DNA from: Polaromonas jejuensis NBRC 106434
GTDB taxonomy: Bacteria > Pseudomonadota > Gammaproteobacteria > Burkholderiales > Burkholderiaceae_C
Assembly (NCBI RefSeq): GCF_001598235.1
Contig: NZ_BCYO01000001.1
Coordinates: 473,681 to 537,680, forward strand
DNA: 64,000 nt
Direction of reading: 5' to 3'
A program made the position numbers and the translations under genes. The notes beneath the pieces are model-generated. The model was not told the origin of the DNA. It was given only the letters and a program-made list of their open reading frames with translations, and ran no database searches. Shown piece by piece: positions 17,172-26,165 of this stretch; positions within the stretch are counted from its first letter, which is position 1; the number at the start of each line of letters is the position of its first letter.

Positions 17172-17507
17172 TCAGACGGGTGTCAGCAGGCGGGCCGGCA
17201 GCCAGCCTTCAAACACACCGATCACGCTGTTGAGGCGCGCAGTCGCCTCGGCTTGGCCGTGCACTTTCGCAATGCACAGGTGCAGGTCGCTGCGCAGCAG
17301 CCACAGGTCGGCCGGGGTCAGGGCGATATTGATCTTGTAGATGACACGCTGCGTGCGCATGTCTTTGCAGTCAAGCAATATGGCTTGAAGGCTTTCCCGG
17401 ATTTGTTCAATCGGCAGACGATGGTTTGCCCTGACTGAATCGGATGAATCGGAAACCGAATCGGAAAACTTGAGAACGGCATGGCCGAGGAAACGGGAGA
17501 TGGACAT
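17172..17507 (-). CDS. Conserved hypothetical protein
   Basis: The 111-residue version begins MSISRFLGHAVLKFSDS, and the serine/aspartate-rich SDSVSDSSDSVR stretch and following LPIEQIRESLQAILLD look like a conserved N-terminus. The reading frame continues upstream to an ATG at 17585, which would add 26 residues of unlike composition. The shorter start is preferred without a strong ribosome-binding site to decide. It has no membrane segment or signal. Function unknown. Confidence 0.55.
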   Translation of the reverse strand: MSISRFLGHAVLKFSDSVSDSSDSVRANHRLPIEQIRESLQAILLDCKDMRTQRVIYKINIALTPADLWLLRSDLHLCIAKVHGQAEATARLNSVIGVFEGWLPARLLTPV

Positions 17508-17711
17508 GGTCACGGGGTGTCCCTGGGCGTTTTGTGAACGGCAGGGAAATGTGATGGCGCCTGACTGCCGGGTATCGGCATCCATGCGTATTAAAGTTTC
17601 AATTTTACGGGTTTACCCTAATCCGCACTGACCGAATGGTTGGCGGAGAGTGTGGATGCTTCTGGCAGGTGGGCCAGCGAAACAGGGCCGCCGGCAGCTG
17701 ATTCTCGCGCC

Positions 17712-18188
17712 TCAGCCGCCCGAGGCCCCGCCAAAGCCGTTCTGCCGCCAGGCCTCAAAGACGGTGACGGCAACCGTGTTGGACAGGTTCAGGCTGCGCT
17801 GGCCCGGCCGCATCGGCACCTTGAGGCGTTGGGCCAGGGGAAAGCTTTCGCGCACGTCGGGCGCCAGGCCCCGGGTTTCCGCGCCAAACACCAGCCAGTC
17901 GCCGGGCAGGAAGCGCACGTCATACATGTTGCCGGCGCCCTGTGTCGTCATCGCGAAGAGCCGCTCCGCCGGCGGTTGCTGGCTGTGCAGCAGTGCCTGC
18001 CAGCTGGCATGGCGCAGCACCTGGGCGTATTCGTGGTAGTCGAGGCCGGCGCGCCGCATGTGCTTGTCGTCCATCGAAAAGCCCAGTGGTTCCACCAGGT
18101 GCAGGCGGCAGCCGGTGTTGGCTGCCAGCCGGATCACATTGCCGGTGTTGGGCGGAATTTCGGGCTCGACAAGGACGATATTGAACAT
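17712..18188 (-). CDS. trmL: tRNA (cytidine(34)-2'-O)-methyltransferase
   Basis: The 158-residue protein begins MFNIVLVEPEIPPNTGNVIR and contains the SPOUT-class knot motifs VFGAETRGL and SLNLSNTVAVTVFEAWRQ. TrmL methylates the wobble nucleotide of tRNA-Leu isoacceptors. The length matches the family. The upstream extension of the frame overlaps the spacer before comF and has no start signal. It is downstream of the comF-like gene on the same strand. Confidence 0.92.
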   Translation of the reverse strand: MFNIVLVEPEIPPNTGNVIRLAANTGCRLHLVEPLGFSMDDKHMRRAGLDYHEYAQVLRHASWQALLHSQQPPAERLFAMTTQGAGNMYDVRFLPGDWLVFGAETRGLAPDVRESFPLAQRLKVPMRPGQRSLNLSNTVAVTVFEAWRQNGFGGASGG

Positions 18189-18261
18189 GAGGCGGATCAG
18201 GAGAGGCTCGGGCCTCGGCGGCTTGATGGTGCGGGCAAAAAAGGGCGGTGAGGCAGGGATT

Positions 18262-19026
18262 CTAGGCGGGGGCCGTCCTGGCCAGCACCACAGCGGTGAT
18301 GTGCGCGGCGCCGGCGTCCCGCAGGGCCTGCGCGGCCGTGAACAGCGAGGCACCGCTGGTCATCACGTCATCCACCAGCAGCACACGCCGGCCTTCGAGG
18401 TCGGCCACGCGCAGCGGGTCCACCTCGAAGGCGCCCCTGACATTGGCCAGCCGGGCCTCGCGCTTGAGCTGGCTTTGCGGTCGCGTGTGCTTGATGCGCA
18501 GCAGCAGTCGGGCATCGGCCTGGGCGGCGGTTCGGCTCTGCCGGGCCAGCGCACCGGCCAGCTCCCAGGCCTGGTTGAAGCCGCGCGTCTGCAGGCGCAC
18601 CAATGACAGCGGCATGGGCACGACCCAGTCCCTGGCGTCCAGCATGCCAAAGGCCTGCGCGACGCCGGGCGCCTTGAGCAGCAGGGCGGCAAAAAATCCG
18701 GCCCAGCCTGGCTGCTCGCCAAATTTGTAGCCGGCAATCAGGGTGGACCAGGGATAGGCGTAGGGCACTGCGGCCAGCGTCCGGTCCGGCGGCGGGCGCT
18801 GGCGCGCGCAAGCGGCGCAAAGCTCATGGCCGGTCCGCAGGCCCATGGAGAGATCGGCGGGCAAGGCCAGCGCGCAGCCGGCGCAACGAGGCTCGGCCTG
18901 CGCAAAACGCGCCACGCAGGGCTGGCACACCTGGCGCGCAGGCCAGCTCCGGCAGACGGCGCATTGACTGGCAAAGCCGGGCAGCCGGGGCGGGAACAGG
19001 CCGGGGGAGAGCAGGCGCGTGAACAC
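18262..19026 (-). CDS. ComF-family phosphoribosyltransferase-like protein
   Basis: The protein has an N-terminal zinc ribbon of CxxC pairs (CAVC, CQPC, CAGC, CAAC) and a C-terminal type I phosphoribosyltransferase domain with the PRPP loop VLLVDDVMTSGAS. ComF relatives take part in DNA uptake or replication restart in some bacteria; the role here is unknown. The best start is a GTG at 19026 (254 residues), because the methyltransferase gene starts divergently at 19075. Earlier in-frame starts would overlap that gene. Confidence 0.82.
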   Translation of the reverse strand: MFTRLLSPGLFPPRLPGFASQCAVCRSWPARQVCQPCVARFAQAEPRCAGCALALPADLSMGLRTGHELCAACARQRPPPDRTLAAVPYAYPWSTLIAGYKFGEQPGWAGFFAALLLKAPGVAQAFGMLDARDWVVPMPLSLVRLQTRGFNQAWELAGALARQSRTAAQADARLLLRIKHTRPQSQLKREARLANVRGAFEVDPLRVADLEGRRVLLVDDVMTSGASLFTAAQALRDAGAAHITAVVLARTAPA

Positions 19027-19074
19027 CGTGCCAATATACTCGCCTACCTTTCGCCAACTGCGCAACCCCTTTTC

Positions 19075-19977
19075 ATGACCACCACCCAGCGCCCGCCCAC
19101 GCTCGATCCACTTGCCGTCAGCCGTTGGCAGCGCAGCGCACCGCCGGCCTCGCCCTGGCTGCATGAAGAGGTGGCGCGCCGCATGCTGGAGCGGCTTCAG
19201 TGGATCAAGCTGCAGCCGCAGGCCTGGGCGCATTGGGGCGCCTTGCGCGGTGGCCTGGAGGCGCATGCGCAGCTCGCCAGCCGATACCCGGATTCAGCCT
19301 GTTTTGTGGCTGAAGCCCATTCGGACAGGGCGCAGCAAGCTATGAAAAATATAGCGAAACCGTGGTGGAACCCCAAGCAGTGGATGGCGGCCCCGACGCG
19401 CTTTGAGGCGCCGCCGCCGGCCAGCGTCGACATGCTGTGGGCCAACATGGCGCTGCACGAAGCGGCCGACCCGCAGGCCCTGCTGGCCCAATGGCACCAG
19501 GCCCTGAAGGTCAATGGTTTTCTGATGTTTTCCTGCCTCGGGCCGGATACCGCCCGGGAACTGCGCGCACTCTACGCGCAACTGGGCTGGCCGCCTGCGG
19601 GGCACCAGCTGACCGACATGCACGACTGGGGCGACATGCTGGTGCAGACCGGTTTTGCCGAACCGGTGATGGACATGGAGCGCATCACGCTGACCTACGA
19701 GACCCCGGCAAGGTTGCTGCAGGAGCTGCGCGAGCTGGGCCGCAACTTTCACCCGGCGCGCTTTCCCGCCTTGCGCGGGCGTGCCTGGAAGGCGCGGCTG
19801 GAGCAGGCGCTGGGCCAGCATCTGGCGGTGGGCGCTGATGGACGGCTGTCACTGACTTTCGAGGTCATTTATGGCCATGCGCTGAAAGCCCAGCCCAAAA
19901 TCAAGGTCAGCGCGCTCAGTGCGGTCTCGGTTCAGGACATGCGCGCCATGCTGCATGACAAGCGGGACAAGTCCTGA
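19075..19977 (+). CDS. BioC-like SAM methyltransferase with degenerate motif I
   Basis: The 300-residue protein resembles BioC methyltransferases, which methylate malonyl-ACP to start biotin synthesis, mainly over its middle part (VDMLWANMALHEAADP and NGFLMFSCLGPDTARELR). The glycine-rich SAM motif I is poor: where a DxGxGxG motif is expected it has WGALRGG. So BioC activity should not be assumed. It is divergent from the comF-like gene. A GCTAT repeat copy encodes A-M-K-N-I-A at residues 89-94. Confidence 0.7.
   Translation: MTTTQRPPTLDPLAVSRWQRSAPPASPWLHEEVARRMLERLQWIKLQPQAWAHWGALRGGLEAHAQLASRYPDSACFVAEAHSDRAQQAMKNIAKPWWNPKQWMAAPTRFEAPPPASVDMLWANMALHEAADPQALLAQWHQALKVNGFLMFSCLGPDTARELRALYAQLGWPPAGHQLTDMHDWGDMLVQTGFAEPVMDMERITLTYETPARLLQELRELGRNFHPARFPALRGRAWKARLEQALGQHLAVGADGRLSLTFEVIYGHALKAQPKIKVSALSAVSVQDMRAMLHDKRDKS
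19339..19355. repeat. GCTAT-N7-ATAGC copy inside the BioC-like gene
   Basis: Exact arms with spacer GAAAAAT. It is read as GCT ATG AAA AAT ATA GC in the gene's frame. Confidence 0.85.
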
Positions 19978-20129
19978 GTTTTTCTGAGTTCGCCCCCGCA
20001 GCTGCCGGGTCGCCCGGCCGCAGGCCCTGAGTCAAGCTGCGGCTTGCGCATGCGTTTTCGCAGGTGTATAAGTCCATTGTGCTTTGTTCTATTGTCCTGT
20101 GGTCACAAGGTGTGATGAGAGGGGGTGTT

Positions 20130-20651
20130 ATGAGCAGACGCATTTATTGGCTGATACCCGATGTGGCGAGCGCCAGGCGGACGGTGGATGACCTGCTGCT
20201 GGCGCGCGTTCCGGTGCAGCATATTCACTGTGTCGGACGTGAAGGCGTGAACCTGTCCGGACTCCATCCCGCCAATGTCTTGCAGACCACGGACGTGATT
20301 TACGCGGCCGAGGCGGGTCTGCTGATCGGCGGCACCCTGGGTATTGCCGCTGGCCTGCTGGTCGCCATGTACTACCCCATAGCCATAGGGGGGAGTTCCC
20401 TGCAGTGGGGCATGGTGGCCGTGCTGGGTGTGCTGGGCGCCTTGTTTGGCGCCTGGTCGTCAAGCATGATTGGCGTGTCCGTGCCGAGCCACCGCCTCAA
20501 ACGCTTCGAGGCTGCCGTCGAGCAGGGACAAATCCTGCTGATGGTGGATGTGCCGGGTTTGCAGGTCAAGGCGATCGAAGCCCTGTTGCAGGCTTCGCAT
20601 CCGGAAGCGCACTTTGAAGGCGAGGATCCGGACACCCCGGTGTTCCCCTGA
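20130..20651 (+). CDS. Membrane protein with two helices, unknown family
   Basis: This 173-residue protein begins MSRRIYWLIPDVASARRTVDDLLLARV, then has two hydrophobic segments around residues 52-72 and 85-105, then a soluble tail. The layout (ferredoxin-like N-terminal part, glycine-rich helix pair) resembles DUF1269-type stress proteins, but this is a weak resemblance. The ATG has GAGGGGG just upstream. It precedes another membrane protein and the first oxidase cluster on the same strand, so it may belong to that transcript. Confidence 0.55.
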   Translation: MSRRIYWLIPDVASARRTVDDLLLARVPVQHIHCVGREGVNLSGLHPANVLQTTDVIYAAEAGLLIGGTLGIAAGLLVAMYYPIAIGGSSLQWGMVAVLGVLGALFGAWSSSMIGVSVPSHRLKRFEAAVEQGQILLMVDVPGLQVKAIEALLQASHPEAHFEGEDPDTPVFP

Positions 20652-20714
20652 AACACTGACACGCGTGCCTGTCTTTCGGCACGAGAGCATTGTCCAGATT
20701 TGAGGGAGATGATC

Positions 20715-21221
20715 ATGGACCTCCATATGCGTTCGTACCGCGGGCACAGCCTGCCGGACTGGTCTGCCGCGGCGGTCGCCGGGCTTGCGGCGGGCGCCAT
20801 CCTGATGGTGCTGGAACTGTTCTGGTCGACCCTGGCCAGCAGCGGCAGTCCGTGGGCGGCCTCGCACATGATTGCCGCCATCGTGATGGGGCCGGGCGTG
20901 CTGCAATCGTCCGATTTCAGCCTTCAGATCGTGGCGGTGGCGCTGGTGGCCCACTATGTGCTGGGCATCGTCTTCGGCCTGGTGCTCGCGGCCATCATCG
21001 CGCCGTTCCGCGGGGATTCGGGTGTGGCCGTGGTGGCGTTGGCCGGCGCGGTGTTCGGCGCGGTCCTGTACCTGCTGAACTTTTACGGCATGGTTCACTT
21101 TTTTCCGTGGTTCGCCGAATGGCGCGGCGCGGCGACGCTGGTGATCCATCTGATCTTCGGGGTGGCGGCGGCACTGCTGTACTGGAAGCTGGAGCGACAG
21201 GAGGCAGGGCGTCTACGGTGA
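20715..21221 (+). CDS. Multi-helix membrane protein upstream of the coxMNOP-like genes
   Basis: The 168-residue protein is mostly hydrophobic with four or five predicted helices (for example WSAAAVAGLAAGAILMVLEL and VVALAGAVFGAVLYLLNF). The ATG at 20715 has GAGGGAG six bases upstream and was preferred over nearby ATG and TTG codons. It ends 15 bases before the subunit II gene, so co-transcription with the oxidase is likely. No known oxidase subunit or assembly factor was recognised; it could be an accessory membrane protein of this oxidase. Confidence 0.6.
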   Translation: MDLHMRSYRGHSLPDWSAAAVAGLAAGAILMVLELFWSTLASSGSPWAASHMIAAIVMGPGVLQSSDFSLQIVAVALVAHYVLGIVFGLVLAAIIAPFRGDSGVAVVALAGAVFGAVLYLLNFYGMVHFFPWFAEWRGAATLVIHLIFGVAAALLYWKLERQEAGRLR

Positions 21222-21236
21222 CGCAAGAGGCCTCCC

Positions 21237-22394
21237 ATGCTCATGGCTGTCACGCTTATCGTCATTGTCATCGGCTCGGTACTGTTTCACCTGATCAGTC
21301 CCTGGTGGACGACACCGCTGGCCTCGAACTGGCAGCAGATGGACGATACGCTGACGATCACGGTGCTCATGACCGGCCTTTTTTTCGTTGTCATCAATCT
21401 TTTCCTCGTCTATATCCTGCTGCGTTATCGCCACCGCGAAGGTCGCCGCGCCGCCTATGAGCCCGAGAACCGCAAGCTGGAGCGCTGGCTGATCGGGATC
21501 ACCACGGTCGGCATCGCGGCCCTGCTGGCGCCTGGCCTGCTGGTGTATGCGAATTACGTCAGGGCGCCACGCGAGGCCGTGGTGCTGGAAGTGCTGGGCC
21601 AGCAATGGCAATGGCGCTACCGCTTTCCCGGTGCCGGCGGCAAGCTGGGCTTGAGCGACGCCCGATTCGTCAGCGCGGCCAATCCCTTTGGCCTGGACCT
21701 CGCCGACCCGGCGGGCCAGGGCAACATCCTTGTCAACAACAACGAGGTGCATCTGCCGCTGGGTAAACCGGTGAAGGTGCTGCTGCGCTCCCACGATGTG
21801 CTGCATGATTTTTACGTTCCGCAGTTTCGTGCCCGCATGAACATGGTGCCGGGCATGGTCACGTCGTTCTGGTTCACACCGACAAAAACCGGCCGCTATG
21901 AGGTGCTGTGCGCCCAGCTATGCGGCGTGGGGCACAGCAACATGCGCGGCACTGTGCTGGTGGAAGACGAGGCGAGTTTTCAGGCGTGGCTGAAGGCACA
22001 GCCGACCTTCGCCATGACGATGGCCGGCCCGGCCCCTGGCGCACTCGCCGGGCTGGCGGCTGGCGCCGATGCGCAGGTTGCACAGGGGCAGGCACTGGCC
22101 CAGTCCAAGGGTTGCGTGGCTTGCCATACCGTTGACGGCAGTCCGAAGGTGGGGCCGAGCTGGAAAGGTCTGTACGGCAAAGCCGAAACCATGAAAGACG
22201 GCTCGACCGCGCAGGTCGATGAAACTTATCTGCAGAGCTTCATCCGCAACCCGCAAGCCCGTGGCGTGAAAGGCTTTCCGCCTGTCATGCCCAGGATTGA
22301 ACTGAGTGATGAAGAACTGGCCGCGCTGGTGGCCTACATCAAGTCGCTTGGCGGCCCGGTTCCAGCCGCACCCGAGCAGAAGGCGCAACGCTGA
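21237..22394 (+). CDS. coxM: Cytochrome c oxidase subunit II with fused cytochrome c (CoxM-type)
   Basis: The 385-residue protein has two N-terminal membrane helices, a cupredoxin domain with the CuA ligands C225, C229, H233 and M236 (CAQLCGVGHSNM), and a C-terminal cytochrome c domain with CVACH at 293-297. This caa3-like fusion accepts electrons and passes them through CuA to subunit I. The order subunit II-I-III-III-IV matches the Bradyrhizobium CoxMNOP type. The symbol rests on that architecture. An alternative ATG lies two codons downstream. Confidence 0.88.
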   Translation: MLMAVTLIVIVIGSVLFHLISPWWTTPLASNWQQMDDTLTITVLMTGLFFVVINLFLVYILLRYRHREGRRAAYEPENRKLERWLIGITTVGIAALLAPGLLVYANYVRAPREAVVLEVLGQQWQWRYRFPGAGGKLGLSDARFVSAANPFGLDLADPAGQGNILVNNNEVHLPLGKPVKVLLRSHDVLHDFYVPQFRARMNMVPGMVTSFWFTPTKTGRYEVLCAQLCGVGHSNMRGTVLVEDEASFQAWLKAQPTFAMTMAGPAPGALAGLAAGADAQVAQGQALAQSKGCVACHTVDGSPKVGPSWKGLYGKAETMKDGSTAQVDETYLQSFIRNPQARGVKGFPPVMPRIELSDEELAALVAYIKSLGGPVPAAPEQKAQR

Positions 22395-22420
22395 CGGCTC
22401 GCCGTCCCACGAGGAACACC

Positions 22421-24187
22421 ATGGACTACGCTGACCACGCCGCACATCATCCGCAGAGCTTCTGGACCCGCTACGTCTGGAGCCAGGACCACAAGGTGAT
22501 CGCGGTGCAGTACGCCTGCATCGCCATTGCCGTGGGGCTGGTCGGCCTGGTGCTGTCCAACCTGATGCGCTTGCAGCTGGGCTTTCCCGGCCAGTTCGAA
22601 TTCATCAACATCGAGCGCTACTACCAGTTCGTCACCATGCACGGCATGATCATGGTGATCTACCTGCTCACCGCGCTGTTCCTGGGTGGTTTTGGCAACT
22701 ACATGATTCCGCTGATGGTGGGGGCGCGCGACATGGTCTTCCCCTACCTCAACATGCTGAGCTTCTGGGTCTATCTGCTGGCGGTGCTGGTGCTGGTGGC
22801 GAGCTTCTTCGTGCCCGGCGGGCCCACCGGCGCGGGCTGGACGCTGTACCCGCCGCAGGCCATCCTGCCCGGCACACCGGGCCATGACTGGGGCATCATC
22901 CTGATGCTGGTGTCGCTGCTGATCTTCATCGTGGCCACCACCATGGGCGGGCTCAACTACGTGACCACGGTGCTGCAGGCGCGCTGCGAGGGCATGACCC
23001 TGCTGCGCCTGCCGCTCACGGTGTGGGGTATCTTTGTGGCCACCATTCTTGCGTTGCTGGCCTTCCCGGCGCTGTTTGTCAGCGGTGTGATGATGCTGCT
23101 AGACCGCACGCTGGGCACCAGCTTTTTCATGCCGGCGCTGGTCTCGATGGGGCAGGTGACGAACTACAGGGGGGGCAGCCCGCTGCTGTTCCAGCACCTG
23201 TTCTGGTTCTTTGGCCATCCCGAGGTCTACATCGTGGCGCTGCCGGCCTTCGGCATCGTCTCCGACCTGATCAGCGTGCACGCGCGCAAAAGCATCTTTG
23301 GCTACCGCATGATGGTCTGGGCGATCCTGGCGATCGGCGTGCTCAGCGTGGTGGTGTGGGCGCACCACATGTTCGTCAGCGGCATGAACCCGTATTTCGG
23401 CTTCTTCTTTGCCACCACGACGCTGGTCATCGCCGTGCCGACTGCCATCAAGGTCTACAACTGGCTGTTGACCCTGTGGCGCGGCGACATACACCTGACC
23501 GTGCCGATGCTGTTTGCGCTGGCCTTTGTCAGCACCTTCGTGATTGGCGGCCTGACCGGCCTGTTCCTGGGCAACGTGAGCGTGGACATTCCGCTGTCCG
23601 GCACCTACTTTGTGGTGGCGCACTTCCACATGGTGATGGGGGTGGCGCCGCTGCTGGTGGTGTTTGGTGGCATTTACCACTGGTTCCCGAAAGTCACCGG
23701 CCGCATGCTCGATGACCGAATCGGCAAGCTGCATTTCTGGGTCACCTTCCTGGGCACTTATGCGATCTACTTTCCTATGCACTACCTCGGTGTGCTCGGC
23801 ATGCCGCGGCGCTACTACAACTACGACAACTACCAGTTCATTCCGGCGTCGGCCCACGTGCTGAACACCTTCATCACCGTGGCTGCATTGATCGTCGGCG
23901 TCACGCAACTGCTGTTCATTTTCAATCTGGCCTGGAGTGCGGTGCGCGGCCGGCGGGCCGATGCCAACCCCTGGCGCGCCGCCTCGCTGGAATGGCAGAC
24001 GCCCACCACGCCGCCTGGCCACGGCAACTGGGGGCCGCAACTGCCGGTGGTTTACCGCTGGGCCTACGCCTACAGCGTACCGGGCGCGTCGCAGGATTTC
24101 ATCGCGCAGAATGCGCCGCCCGCGGCCGGCGGCTTTGAACCTGAACCTGGCGCCGACGAGGGGCCGACCCAAGGAGCACCGGCATGA
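22421..24187 (+). CDS. coxN: Heme-copper oxidase subunit I (CoxN-type)
   Basis: The 588-residue catalytic subunit has about twelve helices, the heme and CuB histidines in VTMHGM, WAHHMF and VAHFHMV, and the GHPEVY motif that holds the cross-linked tyrosine and the proton-gating glutamate. The K-channel VPTAIKVYNW and the D-channel asparagine/aspartate in FGNYMIPLMVGARDM are kept, so it looks like an A-family proton-pumping oxidase. Its stop overlaps the next gene at ATGA. It differs clearly from the second subunit I at 28090. Confidence 0.92.
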   Translation: MDYADHAAHHPQSFWTRYVWSQDHKVIAVQYACIAIAVGLVGLVLSNLMRLQLGFPGQFEFINIERYYQFVTMHGMIMVIYLLTALFLGGFGNYMIPLMVGARDMVFPYLNMLSFWVYLLAVLVLVASFFVPGGPTGAGWTLYPPQAILPGTPGHDWGIILMLVSLLIFIVATTMGGLNYVTTVLQARCEGMTLLRLPLTVWGIFVATILALLAFPALFVSGVMMLLDRTLGTSFFMPALVSMGQVTNYRGGSPLLFQHLFWFFGHPEVYIVALPAFGIVSDLISVHARKSIFGYRMMVWAILAIGVLSVVVWAHHMFVSGMNPYFGFFFATTTLVIAVPTAIKVYNWLLTLWRGDIHLTVPMLFALAFVSTFVIGGLTGLFLGNVSVDIPLSGTYFVVAHFHMVMGVAPLLVVFGGIYHWFPKVTGRMLDDRIGKLHFWVTFLGTYAIYFPMHYLGVLGMPRRYYNYDNYQFIPASAHVLNTFITVAALIVGVTQLLFIFNLAWSAVRGRRADANPWRAASLEWQTPTTPPGHGNWGPQLPVVYRWAYAYSVPGASQDFIAQNAPPAAGGFEPEPGADEGPTQGAPA

Positions 24188-24801
24188 ATGCAAACGCCAC
24201 CCTGAGCGTCGCCGGTGATCGCCGCGGCGGCCACGGAATTGACGCGGGCATTGGCCTGTGGGTATTCATGGGCGTGGTCACCACCCTGTTCCTGTTGTTC
24301 GTCACAGCCTATGTGATGCGCATGGATGGCGCTGACTGGTCGGCCATCGCCATGCCCTGGCAGCTGTGGCTCAGCACGGCTCTGCTGACGGCGGCCGGTG
24401 TCCTGCTGCAACAGGCCAGCCTGGCGGCGCGGGGCGCGCACTGGGTCCGGGTTCGCAATCGGCTGCTGGCGGGTGGTGCCTGCACCTGGGCTTTTTTGGC
24501 GGTTCAGCTATGGGCCTGGCAGGCCTTGTATGCCCTGCGTGTGATGCCGGCGGGCAATCCGGCCGCCAGTTTCTTTTACCTGCTGACGGCCTTGCATGGC
24601 CTGCATGTGGCCGGCGGCCTGGTGGCCTGGGGTGTGACGACTTACGGCATCTGGCACAGCCCCGACCCCGCCCGCACGGCCTGGCGCATTGCGCTGTGCG
24701 CGCGGTACTGGCATTTTCTGCTGGCGGTGTGGGCATTGCTGTTTGCCACGCTGAGCGGGCTGACGCCGGACGTGGTGCGCTTTATCTGCGGCACGGCTTG
24801 A
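24184..24801 (+). CDS. coxO: Subunit III-like protein (CoxO-type)
   Basis: The 205-residue membrane protein has about five helices and the subunit III hallmark LHGLHVAGG. It starts inside the stop of subunit I (ATGA). In CoxMNOP-type oxidases two subunit III homologues follow subunit I, and this would be the first. The N-terminus (GIGLWVFMGVVTTLFLLFV) matches the second helix region of subunit III, so it is shorter than the classical seven-helix form. It probably stabilises the catalytic subunit. Confidence 0.75.
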   Translation: MNANATLSVAGDRRGGHGIDAGIGLWVFMGVVTTLFLLFVTAYVMRMDGADWSAIAMPWQLWLSTALLTAAGVLLQQASLAARGAHWVRVRNRLLAGGACTWAFLAVQLWAWQALYALRVMPAGNPAASFFYLLTALHGLHVAGGLVAWGVTTYGIWHSPDPARTAWRIALCARYWHFLLAVWALLFATLSGLTPDVVRFICGTA

Positions 24802-24814
24802 CAAAGGATATGCC

Positions 24815-25513
24815 ATGAATACCGCCTCCTTACCGATTGCGCAAGATGCGCCGGTGGCTGTTCCCGGCGGCTGGCGGGGGCTGGTTGCGGACTGGTCGTC
24901 CGATCAGACGGCCTTCCACGTGTCGTGGGGCAAGGCGATGATGTGGATCTTTCTGCTTTCCGACACGTTTGTCTTCAGCTGCTTTCTCACCGGCTACATG
25001 ACGGTGCGCGCCTCGACCATCGTGCCCTGGCCCAATCCCAGCGAGGTGTTTGGCTTGCATGTAGGGGGGGTGGATGTACCGCTGATGCTGATCGCGCTGA
25101 TGACCTTTGTGCTCATCACCAGCAGCGGCACCATGGCAATGGCGGTGAATTTCGCCTACCGCCGCGACCGCGTGAATGCCGCCACGCTGATGCTGGTGAC
25201 GGCCACCTTTGGCGAGCTTTTTGTGGCCATGCAGGCGTTCGAGTGGTCCAAGCTGATCCTGGAGGAGGGTGTGAGGCCCTGGGGCAATCCGATGGGGGCG
25301 GCGCAGTTCGGCTCGACCTTCTTCATGATCACCGGCTTTCACGGCCTGCATGTGTCCATAGGAGTGATCTACCTGTTCATCGTGGCATTCAAGGTGATTC
25401 GCGGGGACTACGAAAAGTCCGGCAACTACCAGATCGTCGAGATCGCCGGCCTGTACTGGCACTTCGTCGATCTGGTGTGGGTGTTCATTTTTGCACTGTT
25501 CTATCTCTGGTGA
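24815..25513 (+). CDS. coxP: Cytochrome c oxidase subunit III (CoxP-type)
   Basis: The 232-residue protein has five or more helices with the subunit III signatures FMITGFHGLHVSIGVIY and the C-terminal GLYWHFVDLVWVFIF. It follows the first subunit III-like gene by 13 bases, giving this cluster two subunit III homologues. Subunit III supports proton uptake and prevents turnover-driven inactivation of subunit I. It is clearly the better match of the two to canonical subunit III. Confidence 0.88.
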   Translation: MNTASLPIAQDAPVAVPGGWRGLVADWSSDQTAFHVSWGKAMMWIFLLSDTFVFSCFLTGYMTVRASTIVPWPNPSEVFGLHVGGVDVPLMLIALMTFVLITSSGTMAMAVNFAYRRDRVNAATLMLVTATFGELFVAMQAFEWSKLILEEGVRPWGNPMGAAQFGSTFFMITGFHGLHVSIGVIYLFIVAFKVIRGDYEKSGNYQIVEIAGLYWHFVDLVWVFIFALFYLW

Positions 25514-25520
25514 GGTTTGT

Positions 25521-25832
25521 ATGTCATCCAGCGGCCAACAACATCCGATCAGCCTCTATCTCAAAGTTTGGGGGCTGCTGTTCGTGCTCAGCACGCTGTC
25601 CTACCTGGTGGACTATTTCCGCTTCGCGGGTTATCTGCGCTGGAGCCTGATCCTGATGCTCATGCTGATGAAGGCCGGCCTGATTGTCGCGGTCTTCATG
25701 CACATGGCATGGGAGCGGCTGGCGCTGGTCTGCGCCATCTTGCTGCCACCCGGGTGTCTGCTGGTGCTGGTGGCCCTGATGGCGCTCGAGGCCGACCATA
25801 CGTTTGTCACCCGCTTGCTGTTTTTCCGGTGA
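25521..25832 (+). CDS. Cytochrome c oxidase subunit IV-like protein
   Basis: The 103-residue protein has three hydrophobic helices and the MKAGLIVAVFMHMAWE motif seen in the prokaryotic oxidase subunit IV family. It begins seven bases after the subunit III gene with ATG. Such small subunits help CuB incorporation and complex stability in related oxidases. It ends the first oxidase cluster. Confidence 0.8.
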   Translation: MSSSGQQHPISLYLKVWGLLFVLSTLSYLVDYFRFAGYLRWSLILMLMLMKAGLIVAVFMHMAWERLALVCAILLPPGCLLVLVALMALEADHTFVTRLLFFR

Positions 25833-26165
25833 GTACAGGGCTTTCCTGGCGCTTGATGCCTGCGGATAGGCCGGTACGGGGCCTGAACTGAGCCAGCCGC
25901 CGCCGACCACCCGCGATCGGATTGCTGGCGCCAGGCAGGAAGAAGGAGGGCGGTCAACCCGGAAGCCAGGCTGACTACAGGCCTGGCACGACCTTGGCAG
26001 TGGGATTTCCCTCCGACATTCCCCCGGGTAGCCGTTCCGAACTGCCCTTGCGGGCGGGCTTGTACGGGATAAACGGGGCTACAATTGCCAGCAGAATTGT
26101 GGGTATGTTTCCAGGCCTCATGCGGCCAATGTCGGGTATTGGCCGCAGTTTTTGAGGGTTGCCAC
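25833..26165. other. Gap between the two oxidase clusters
   Basis: No gene was recognised. The sequence is less regular than the flanking coding regions. A TACAAT hexamer near 26080 could be a -10 element for the second cluster, but the best -35 candidate is too close (14 bases), so no promoter is claimed. Confidence 0.5.
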
